A DNA stretch of 12,421 nt from a bacterium (lineage in GTDB: Bacteria; Blakebacterota; Blakebacteria; Blakebacterales; Blakebacteraceae), in NCBI GenBank assembly GCA_025774615.1, contig JALGVQ010000084.1, positions 1-12,421 of the forward strand, in the 5' to 3' direction. The notes below the pieces were generated by a model. It was not told the DNA's origin. It saw nothing but the letters and a program-made list of their open reading frames with translations, and made no database searches. The position numbers and the translations under genes are program-made. Shown one piece after another: positions 1-5,541 of the stretch; within the stretch, counting starts at the first letter, position 1, and the number at the start of each line of letters is the position of its first letter.

Positions 1-46
1 GGTGTGTTCGCTCATCCTCGGTGAGAGTCACAATGTACTTCTTCAT
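1..46 (-). CDS. IS630-family transposase, N-terminal fragment (cut by window edge)
   Basis: Read on the minus strand, an ATG at 46-44 opens MKKYIVTLTEDERTH and runs off the left edge. A strong ribosome binding site (GAGGAGG, within 51-60) sits just upstream. The phrase MKKYIVTLT.EER is the usual start of IS630-family transposases, ahead of the helix-turn-helix that binds the element's ends; that is recall of the family, not a search. Only 15 residues are visible, so neither completeness nor the DDE catalytic residues can be judged. If correct, one end of the insertion sequence lies in the following AT-rich stretch. I could not identify a terminal inverted repeat or the TA target site. Confidence 0.6.
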   Translation of the reverse strand, partial: MKKYIVTLTEDERTH

Positions 47-223
47 ATCCAAACCTCCTCGGTTGGGTATGACGAGAAAGTACAAACATTATACGACAGT
101 ACACGGTTGACATGACACTAGAAGGTTCTTCAGCCCGCTAGAATGGCGCTCAGGAGGAGGGCTTCGTTGCCGTTAACTATTCATAACGAGCATGATTCTT
201 TCCGCTCCTCTTAGCAACAGTAA
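47..223. other. Non-coding stretch, probably containing the end of the IS630-type element
   Basis: No credible gene is seen here. The first bases carry the transposase ribosome binding site, and the remainder presumably includes the insertion sequence's terminus and flanking DNA. Partly complementary purine- and pyrimidine-rich runs (GGAGGAGGGC near 151-161, CGCTCCTCTTAGC near 202-214) could form a weak imperfect stem. I cannot assign a function to it. Confidence 0.3.
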
Positions 224-312
224 TTATGCCTTAAGATCGAATATCAGATAGCAGAGCACATCAGATGGAAGATGATCTTTAACAGAGTTTATGAACACTG
301 AGAAAAGGATGA

Positions 313-340
313 GTCCGTGTGCCAGATGTGTGCCAAACTC
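313..340 (+). repeat. Copy 1 of a ~27-nt motif shared with 5393-5419
   Basis: The core GTGTGCCAGA, followed by TGTGT, CA and ACTC, recurs in the same order and orientation at 5393-5419, with only small indels between the two. The two copies lie about 5.1 kb apart, both in AT-rich intergenic DNA. This could be a dispersed repeat or the end of a mobile element. No element boundary can be shown from this window. Confidence 0.4.
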
Positions 341-461
341 TGCAATGATGACGTTCATATACCGACCGGTTAATGAACGAATAGAAACCCTATCACGGCA
401 GATAGGCATTCAAGCCTCGTTGAACTGCTTTTCATAATCAGCAATCTGGTTGAAGAGAGTC

Positions 462-490
462 CTGGCATAGTAAGCATCATATATTATACT
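462..490 (+). promoter_or_regulatory. Candidate sigma-70-type promoter for the ArsR-rhodanese gene
   Basis: A -35-like CTGGCA (462-467, 4 of 6 consensus bases) lies 17 bp before a -10-like TATACT (485-490, 5 of 6). Transcription would begin near 497, inside the palindrome at 491-502, leaving a leader of about 75 nt that contains both copies of the 40-bp repeat. The assignment rests on consensus matching and position only. Confidence 0.4.
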
Positions 491-502
491 TATCAATTGA
501 TA
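491..502. promoter_or_regulatory. Perfect 12-bp palindrome, candidate ArsR operator
   Basis: TATCAATTGATA is its own reverse complement and directly follows the candidate -10 element, where a bound repressor would block initiation. ArsR/SmtB proteins are dimers that bind AT-rich inverted repeats overlapping their own promoters, so autoregulation by the adjacent gene product is a reasonable inference. TGAA..TTCA half-sites resembling SmtB-type operators also occur at 506-515 and, through the duplication, again at 546-555. Confidence 0.4.
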
Positions 503-579
503 AATTGAACATTCATAGATCTGGAGTGCAATCGTGACAATAAATTGAACATTCATAGATCTGGAGTGCAATCGTGACA
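500..579 (+). repeat. Exact 40-bp tandem duplication carrying a ribosome binding site and GTG start
   Basis: Positions 500-539 and 540-579 are identical. Each unit contains TGAACATTCA, a ribosome binding site (GGAG, at 523-526 and 563-566) and a GTGACA start. Only the second GTG (574) opens the ArsR gene. The first (534) reads GTG ACA ATA AAT TGA, a four-codon peptide ending at 548. Because 40 is not a multiple of three, the two starts are in different frames. The perfect identity points to a recent duplication or to selection for both copies. Confidence 0.9.
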
Positions 580-1245
580 GGTCGAGAGTTCAAGGATGCA
601 GTTTTCCAGCAGTTCGCAAAAATGGCACAGGCCTTCTCGAGCCCGAAACGACTGGAAATCCTCGATATCCTTACCCAGGGTGAGCGGGATGTAGCGACTC
701 TGGCTCGGGAAGCAGGGGCAACAGTTGCCAACACCTCCCGCCATCTTCAGGTATTGAAGAACGCCAGGCTTGTGGAGATTCGAAAACAGGGTGTCCAGGT
801 GTTCTACCGTCTGGCTGGTCCCATGGTGCACCAATCCTGGAACGATCTCAAAAATCTCGCAGAAAACAGACTCCCCGAGGTAGATGAAGCGGTTCGGGCG
901 TTCTTTCAGGAACTCGATGGTATGGAACCGATCTCCCTCGATGATCTGTTGAGCCGGATCGAGCGGGATGAAGTAGTGGTTCTCGATGTACGACCGCCAG
1001 AGGAGTTCAAATCGGGCCACATCCCGGGGGCTGTCAGCATTCCATTGAGGGAGCTGAAGGCGCGTCTCGCTGAAATACAACCTGGTAAGGAAGTGGTCGC
1101 CTACTGTCGTGGACCATACTGCGTACTGTCGGCGGAGGCGGTATCGATGCTTCGGGAGAACGGACGAGAGGCCATCCGGTTATGCGAAAGCATGTTTGAC
1201 TGGCAGGAGCGTGGCTTTGAGGCTGCCGTCAATGAATCCGTATGA
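574..1245 (+). CDS. ArsR-family transcriptional regulator fused to a rhodanese domain
   Basis: This 223-residue protein joins a winged helix-turn-helix DNA-binding domain (about residues 12-95; recognition region near 40-62, with TSRHLQVLK) to a C-terminal rhodanese domain (about 120-218). The rhodanese part shows DVR at 138-140, GHIPGA at 148-153 and the active-site loop CRGPYC at 178-183, so Cys178 can carry a persulfide. The ArsR domain has no cysteine, so any sulfur or metalloid sensing should rest on Cys178, Cys183 and Cys204. The likely role is a repressor that responds to sulfane sulfur, a metalloid or redox stress; the true signal is unknown. The GTG start at 574 follows GGAG by 7 nt and matches the family's N-terminus. 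A membrane-protein gene follows 19 bp downstream and is probably co-transcribed. Confidence 0.92.
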   Translation: MTGREFKDAVFQQFAKMAQAFSSPKRLEILDILTQGERDVATLAREAGATVANTSRHLQVLKNARLVEIRKQGVQVFYRLAGPMVHQSWNDLKNLAENRLPEVDEAVRAFFQELDGMEPISLDDLLSRIERDEVVVLDVRPPEEFKSGHIPGAVSIPLRELKARLAEIQPGKEVVAYCRGPYCVLSAEAVSMLRENGREAIRLCESMFDWQERGFEAAVNESV

Positions 1246-1264
1246 CACAGAAAAGGAATAACAT

Positions 1265-1795
1265 ATGATAGCAGAACAGATCATTCACGGCATCTTACTG
1301 GCTTTTCACAACATAGCGCTCGTGGGGTGCGCTGCAGCACCGTTCTACAACCGCAACCTGGTACTGAAGAGAAGCCAGTATGGGCCGAAGTTGCATTATG
1401 AGTTGGATAAAGTAGTCGAGGAAACAATTCAAGGGAACGCCCCCTACTGCATGGTCTTCATTTCGGTCCTTTTCATCACAGGAATCGGGATGCCCGTCAA
1501 CCATTACCTGTTCCACGGAACGTTCCAGACACTCCCTCCGGTGGCTCTGACGGCTCTGGTGCTGAAACTGGGTTTCGTCTTCGCAATGATGGTGATCATG
1601 GCGAAGATCTTCTTTGGTTTGAATCCCCGGTTGAGCGAACTCTTTAATGGTTTCAAGCCGGATGTCGATCCCGATCTGGAGCTGGAGAAGGAGTTCTTTG
1701 GCAAGCGCGCGCGGCGGAAGTCGCTCTGCGATACCTGTCTCTGGTTTGCCCTCGGGGTTCTTGTTTCCAGTGCCTTCATCGGATTCGGAGGCTGA
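1265..1795 (+). CDS. Conserved-type integral membrane protein with four helices
   Basis: The 176-residue product has four likely membrane helices, at about 7-26, 60-79, 91-117 and 157-175. A polar loop lies between helices 1 and 2, and a charged stretch between 3 and 4. I do not recognise a named family. Helix 1 places His8, His15 and Cys22 exactly seven residues apart on one face, and His80 and His84 lie just after helix 2. A CxxC pair (Cys155, Cys158) sits at the start of helix 4. These could bind haem or metal or form a redox pair; this is inference from residue pattern alone. The gene directly follows the ArsR-rhodanese regulator and is presumably its target. An AGGA-type ribosome binding site precedes the ATG at 1265. 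The eight-codon frame ATG..TGA at 1242-1268 overlaps both genes and might couple their translation. Confidence 0.75.
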   Translation: MIAEQIIHGILLAFHNIALVGCAAAPFYNRNLVLKRSQYGPKLHYELDKVVEETIQGNAPYCMVFISVLFITGIGMPVNHYLFHGTFQTLPPVALTALVLKLGFVFAMMVIMAKIFFGLNPRLSELFNGFKPDVDPDLELEKEFFGKRARRKSLCDTCLWFALGVLVSSAFIGFGG

Positions 1796-1803
1796 TCACC
1801 ACC

Positions 1804-1938
1804 ATGCCAAATCAGGGAGAAAGTTGCATGGATACTCGGGCACTGTTGGTAACGGAAACACTTGAAGGATGTCAGAGAAGCGACATGGATGAGCTCACCA
1901 GCCTGACACTGGAAGCGGACAAGGTACTCGTATTCTAG
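1804..1938 (+). CDS. Short 44-codon frame, possible remnant of an HflX-like GTPase N-terminus
   Basis: An ATG at 1804, or an in-frame ATG at 1828 behind AGGGAGA, opens a frame ending with TAG at 1936-1938, eight bases from the end of the convergent kinase gene. From the second start it reads MDTRALLVTETLEGC, then a helix-like DELTSLTLEADKVLVF. An RALLV strand followed by an acidic stretch and an EL..L..A segment resembles the first 35 or so residues of HflX ribosome-associated GTPases, but the G domain is absent. It could be a truncated gene left by a deletion, a genuine small protein or chance. The good ribosome binding site favours at least past expression. Confidence 0.3.
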   Translation: MPNQGESCMDTRALLVTETLEGCQRSDMDELTSLTLEADKVLVF

Positions 1939-1945
1939 AAGTTGC

Positions 1946-3853
1946 TCAACCTGTCCATTTCTCAAGAATAGCGATCAGTTCCTTCGGCTTAATGGGTTTG
2001 GCTATGTAGTCATCCATCCCGGCCTCCAGACAGCGTTCCCTGTCACCTTCCATGGCATGAGCAGTCATGGCGATGATCGGCACGTGGTGACCACTTTGCT
2101 CCTCTTGATTTCGGATGAGGGCTGTAGCCTCAAAGCCGTCCATTTCAGGCATCTGAACATCCATGAATACCAGGGCGTAAGATGAACGCTCCAGAGCCTC
2201 CAGAGCCTCTTTACCGTTTTCGGCAACATCCACTCTGTATCCGGCTTTATCCAGCATGATAGTGGCGACCTTCTGATTGACAGGATTGTCCTCAGCAAGA
2301 AGGATACGAACCCGGCGTTTCTTGTCCTCTTTTATGGAGTATTGAGTGACTAATGGTGGTGCAGAGGGTGAAGATGTTCCCGAAACAGGCATCTGCCTGC
2401 CCATGACTTCAACCAGTGCATCGAAGAGTTGTGTCATGCGGACCGGCTTGGTCAGATAAGCGGCGAATCCTATCTCCTTCATCCTCTGGGCATCCCCTCG
2501 CTGCCCCATCGAAGTGAGCAGTACCAGTTTGATATTCGCCAGAGTGGGATCCTCTTTGATTTTCTGCGCCAGTTCTGCACCATCCATCTCGGGCATCTGC
2601 ATATCCAGGATCCCCAGAGGAATTGGATCACCAGACTCTGCAGCGTCCCTTAGTATCTTTAAAGCTGTATACCCATCTGCGGCCTGCTCGGAGTGGCACT
2701 CCCACGACCTCAGCTGCTCATTGAGAATTCGCCTGTTGGTATCGTTATCATCCACGACCAATATGCGCATGCCCTGAATATCCACGGGGACGACTGTCGG
2801 AGTCACAAGGGTGTCGAGCTGCTTTTCAAGCAATACGGTGAACCAGAAGACACTTCCCTCTCCCAGTTCACTGTCAACATTGATTCCCCCTCCCATGATA
2901 GTTGCCAACTGTTTCGAAATGGATAATCCCAGCCCGGTCCCTCCGAAATGCCGGGTTGTAGAACCATCGGCCTGTGAGAAACTGTCGAATATGAGCTTCT
3001 GCTTGTTGGGCGCGATCCCAATCCCTGTATCGTGAACTCCGAAGCGCACGGTTATATGTGTATCTGTCTCGTCATTCAAAGTCGCCCGGATCACTATCTC
3101 CCCCTCACTGGTGAACTTGATCGCGTTCCCAACAAGGTTGGTGAGAATCTGTCGCAATCGTCCGGGATCTCCCTTGACCAGAGAAGGCACCTTGTGGTGA
3201 ATCAGATATACCAGTTCCAGGTTCTTCTTTTCGGCAAGAGGAGCGAACAACTCTGCAACTTCCGACACCAATGTGCGAAGATCGAATTCAATGACCTCGA
3301 GTTCTATCTTGTCTGACTCGATCTTCGAGAAATCGAGAATATCATTGATCAGACTTAACAGAGTGTTCGCCGAACTCTTTGCCGTCTCCGCAAAGTCCCG
3401 TTGAGCCTTGTCCAGCTCTGTGTCAAGCAGGAGCTCCAGCATCCCGATGACACCGTTCATCGGAGTGCGAATCTCATGACTCATATTGGCCAGAAACTGG
3501 CTCTTGGCGACATTAGCAGCCGCTGCGGCCTCCATGGAGACTCGTGTTGTCAGAAGATCATTGATTGTCACCTGACTGATCCTGACCACCAGGAAGACAA
3601 ATAAAGCACCAAAAAAGAAAATCACTCCGGTCAACACCAGCAGAGACTCGATTCTTCCCGATAGCACCAGCAGAAGAACACCGATATAACCCACCAGGAA
3701 TCCAGCCATGAGAAAAGATAATCTGCGCCAGCTGGGGATATACCGACTTCCCTTTATCAGCGTCAGGACCTTCTTGGTGCCCAGCAGGGCGAACAGCATT
3801 ACCACTGCTCCGAAAACGACCAGGATAGAGGTTGTAATTTCAATGGAGTTCAT
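1946..3853 (-). CDS. Membrane-bound hybrid sensor histidine kinase with two receiver domains
   Basis: The 635-residue protein starts with three hydrophobic helices (about 8-26, 44-66, 70-91) and no recognisable extracellular or PAS sensor domain. A HisKA domain follows with the H-box [10 protein letters not shown] (phospho-acceptor His126). The HATPase domain shows [10 protein letters not shown] (Asn243), DTGIGI (275-280) and GGTGLGL (304-310). Receiver 1 (about 362-485) has Asp368/Asp369, acceptor Asp417 and Lys469. Receiver 2 (about 514-633) has Glu521/Asp522, acceptor Asp565 and Lys619. All catalytic residues are present. There is no HPt domain, so phosphate must pass to a partner encoded elsewhere, or the second receiver acts alone. 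A ribosome binding site (GAGGAG) lies about 11 nt before the ATG. No response regulator is adjacent, making it an orphan; its signal is unknown. Confidence 0.93.
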   Translation of the reverse strand: MNSIEITTSILVVFGAVVMLFALLGTKKVLTLIKGSRYIPSWRRLSFLMAGFLVGYIGVLLLVLSGRIESLLVLTGVIFFFGALFVFLVVRISQVTINDLLTTRVSMEAAAAANVAKSQFLANMSHEIRTPMNGVIGMLELLLDTELDKAQRDFAETAKSSANTLLSLINDILDFSKIESDKIELEVIEFDLRTLVSEVAELFAPLAEKKNLELVYLIHHKVPSLVKGDPGRLRQILTNLVGNAIKFTSEGEIVIRATLNDETDTHITVRFGVHDTGIGIAPNKQKLIFDSFSQADGSTTRHFGGTGLGLSISKQLATIMGGGINVDSELGEGSVFWFTVLLEKQLDTLVTPTVVPVDIQGMRILVVDDNDTNRRILNEQLRSWECHSEQAADGYTALKILRDAAESGDPIPLGILDMQMPEMDGAELAQKIKEDPTLANIKLVLLTSMGQRGDAQRMKEIGFAAYLTKPVRMTQLFDALVEVMGRQMPVSGTSSPSAPPLVTQYSIKEDKKRRVRILLAEDNPVNQKVATIMLDKAGYRVDVAENGKEALEALERSSYALVFMDVQMPEMDGFEATALIRNQEEQSGHHVPIIAMTAHAMEGDRERCLEAGMDDYIAKPIKPKELIAILEKWTG

Positions 3854-4073
3854 GACCAGATCATCTCCTCAAGACTGACTGGAAATGTACATTACAGATA
3901 TCATCAATCATTGGCGCTATCCGACTACTTTCAAGTGTATGTCCGGTGAAGTCAATCTCATTGCCGCCATTTTTACCATCCGGTCGGAGGCTGGTGTTTC
4001 ATATCTGCTTTTCCATTGAAGACTCTCTCAACTAGAATTCCGTTGCATAATTCAATGGTATTGGAGGTCGACG
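3854..4073. promoter_or_regulatory. Divergent intergenic region between kinase and beta-propeller genes
   Basis: This 220-bp gap must hold the promoters of both divergently transcribed genes. On the plus strand a clear ribosome binding site (GGAGG, 4063-4067) precedes the ATG at 4074 by six bases. CATAAT (4046-4051) and TAGAAT (4033-4038) resemble -10 elements, but no well-spaced -35 box accompanies them. On the minus strand TTGACT-type sequence occurs without a convincing partner. I can place neither promoter firmly. Confidence 0.4.
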
Positions 4074-5291
4074 ATGAGATTCTTGCGGATCCTCGCGGTT
4101 GGAACCATTTGCTGTATGAGCCTTGCTCTCCTCACTGCCGGGTCAGATCTGATGCCTTCTCCACAGGTACAGCAAGGGGCAGACGGAGTTCAGGAGGTGG
4201 TTTCGAGAGCACGCCGACCCCTGCCGTCACCCTGGCGTCTCGAGGAGGACCTCATCATCGGCGTGGAATACGGTGATGAAGAGTTCATGATCAGGGGTCC
4301 GAGGGATTTCACTGTCCTCGAGGATGGATCGATGGTCATTCTTGACAGCAATCCCGTTCAACTCCGGGTGTACGATCCTGCTGGCAGATTCATCAGGGAG
4401 TTCGGACAGGCCGGCCGGGGACCAACCGATCTGCCATCCTATGCAGCGGGAAGGGGTGTTTTCAGGGATGCCGGGCAGGAACGATTCGAGATCTGGAGCG
4501 GATGGCCCACCCGGATTCAGACGTGGAATATCAGCGGCGAGATGTTGTCGGTGGAGACCATGGGTGAGGATCATCCGCTCAGGCGGGGCAGGGCTCCCCG
4601 GATTATCAAGTTGTCGGGAGAACGCATCTATGGAATGACCCTGACGGTCCGGAGTCCGCGCCAGGAGCTGCGCCAGTGGGTCACAACCCTTCTGACATCG
4701 AGTTGGGAAGCCACTGAGGCAGATACCGTCAGGATCGTAGAACACTCGGAAATGCCATTCGAGACAGGTTGGTTCCTTGAGGGAGCGGGTGTCTTTCCGT
4801 GGGACGACATTCTCCTTACGCGGAATGGGAATATGTACATATCCAGCTATGAGGATGACTGGATTCGGGAACTGGATCCAGTTTCTGGTAAGGAATTGCT
4901 CCGTTTCAAGTGGGAGCATGAACCCGATTCATTCTCACAGATGGACTTTGATAGTCCGAATAAGGAATTCGTGGATAACGCCAGAAAGGGCTTCGAGTGG
5001 TTCCAGGAGAGAGTATCGATAATGCATCTGGCCGAGGGACCTGGGGGAGAGATCTGGGCACAGCGCATCGTCTGGCCACGTGGAGGAGCAGGTAGAACCT
5101 TTAGGCACAGCTATGAAGAGGGAACATGGCCAACAGATGTTTTCAGTGCTACCGGGCAATACCGGGGCCGGATGATCCTCCCCTATGAACCTCGGGCCCA
5201 GAAGATGATTGGTGACTACATCTACGCCATTGGCTCTACCGAAGGAGGAGCTTCGGCTCTGATACGATTCAGACCCGTACCTGTGCGGTAG
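4074..5291 (+). CDS. Secreted 6-bladed beta-propeller protein
   Basis: The 405-residue product begins with a signal peptide (basic MRFLR, hydrophobic core to about residue 22, likely cut near TAGS). It continues as a repeat-rich beta protein. Residues about 78-120 hold the hallmark of the 6-bladed beta-propeller family: a DG turn, VILDSN, a VYDPAGRFIREFG strand and the GRGPTDL turn. Aromatic and Trp-rich strands run through to the C-terminus, consistent with further blades. Such proteins are exported, and most have no assigned substrate; binding or sensing roles are usual guesses. No lipobox is evident, so it is probably periplasmic or secreted rather than a lipoprotein. The GGAGG ribosome binding site supports the ATG at 4074. 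The gene stands alone, divergent from the kinase and closed by a hairpin downstream. Confidence 0.75.
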   Translation: MRFLRILAVGTICCMSLALLTAGSDLMPSPQVQQGADGVQEVVSRARRPLPSPWRLEEDLIIGVEYGDEEFMIRGPRDFTVLEDGSMVILDSNPVQLRVYDPAGRFIREFGQAGRGPTDLPSYAAGRGVFRDAGQERFEIWSGWPTRIQTWNISGEMLSVETMGEDHPLRRGRAPRIIKLSGERIYGMTLTVRSPRQELRQWVTTLLTSSWEATEADTVRIVEHSEMPFETGWFLEGAGVFPWDDILLTRNGNMYISSYEDDWIRELDPVSGKELLRFKWEHEPDSFSQMDFDSPNKEFVDNARKGFEWFQERVSIMHLAEGPGGEIWAQRIVWPRGGAGRTFRHSYEEGTWPTDVFSATGQYRGRMILPYEPRAQKMIGDYIYAIGSTEGGASALIRFRPVPVR

Positions 5292-5326
5292 TATCTCGTC
5301 AGCCGTGTCCCGATAGCACTGCCTGC

Positions 5327-5387
5327 CAGAGTCAGATACCAGAGAATCTGCGGTACTTTCCCTGACTCTGTATGCACAGAGTCAGGG
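5327..5387 (+). terminator. Strong hairpin, terminator-like, with a competing upstream pairing segment
   Basis: CCCTGACTCTGT (5360-5371) and ACAGAGTCAGGG (5376-5387) are perfectly complementary over 12 bp with a four-base loop, which is a very stable stem. It lies about 70 bp after the beta-propeller stop and suits transcription termination, although no run of T follows, so it is not a classic intrinsic terminator. The nine-base CAGAGTCAG also occurs at 5327-5335 and could pair with 5362-5370 instead, giving two mutually exclusive folds. Confidence 0.65.
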
Positions 5388-5392
5388 ATGGG

Positions 5393-5419
5393 GTCGTGTG
5401 CCAGAAATGTGTCATACTC
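5393..5419 (+). repeat. Copy 2 of the ~27-nt motif shared with 313-340
   Basis: GTGTGCCAGA, then ATGTGT, CA and ACTC, repeats the arrangement seen at 313-340 in the same orientation. It lies between the hairpin and the ATPase gene, where base composition becomes AT-rich. This would fit the border of a separately acquired segment, but that is only inference. Confidence 0.4.
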
Positions 5420-5425
5420 GATAAC

Positions 5426-5468
5426 TAGCCTTGATTATTGTGCGTTAAATAAGAATTATAGCCTTGAT
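5426..5468 (+). promoter_or_regulatory. Leader of the ATPase gene: 10-bp direct repeat and possible promoter
   Basis: TAGCCTTGAT occurs at 5426-5435 and again at 5459-5468, 33 bp apart, about three helical turns, so one protein could contact both on the same DNA face. Within the span, TTGATT (5431-5436) and AATTAT (5454-5459) are separated by 17 bp and could be weak -35 and -10 boxes, each matching 4 of 6. Promoter identity is uncertain. Confidence 0.3.
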
Positions 5469-5541
5469 ATATGAGCGATTAACTACAATAATAACCCCGT
5501 ATAATCAGATTGATGTTGTTTGCGGTGGGGAGGAAATAATC

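Larger units (their letters stand above)
224..490 (-). pseudogene. Possible decayed reading frame of unknown identity
   Basis: On the minus strand one frame reads through about 85 codons interrupted by a single TGA at 412-410. The upstream part ends YARTLFNQIADYEKQFNEA before the stop, which has the composition of a real helical protein. The downstream part restarts at an ATG (409-407) immediately after the stop, behind a GAGG motif, and continues for 61 codons to 224. I do not recognise the protein. Its position beside a transposase start, the in-frame stop, and the lack of a clear start upstream (the frame runs into the duplicated ArsR leader) fit a remnant of a truncated gene. It may also be chance. 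Confidence 0.22.

Noticed and set aside
500-579. Direct repeat considered as a CRISPR fragment
   Set aside because: The two copies are directly abutting with no spacer, and no cas gene is nearby. It is a simple tandem duplication.
553-1080. 175-codon minus-strand frame opposite the ArsR-rhodanese gene
   Set aside because: It overlaps a gene with both domains intact. The C-terminal residues come from the duplicated leader read backwards, and no domain is visible.
4227-4919. 230-codon minus-strand frame opposite the beta-propeller gene
   Set aside because: The plus-strand frame has a signal peptide, a strong binding site and family hallmarks; the opposite frame shows none.
5464-5541. N-terminal extension of the AAA ATPase from a TTG at 5464
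   Set aside because: No binding site precedes it, the added 26 residues do not resemble the family, and TTG 5542 has a strong well-spaced site and the expected protein start.
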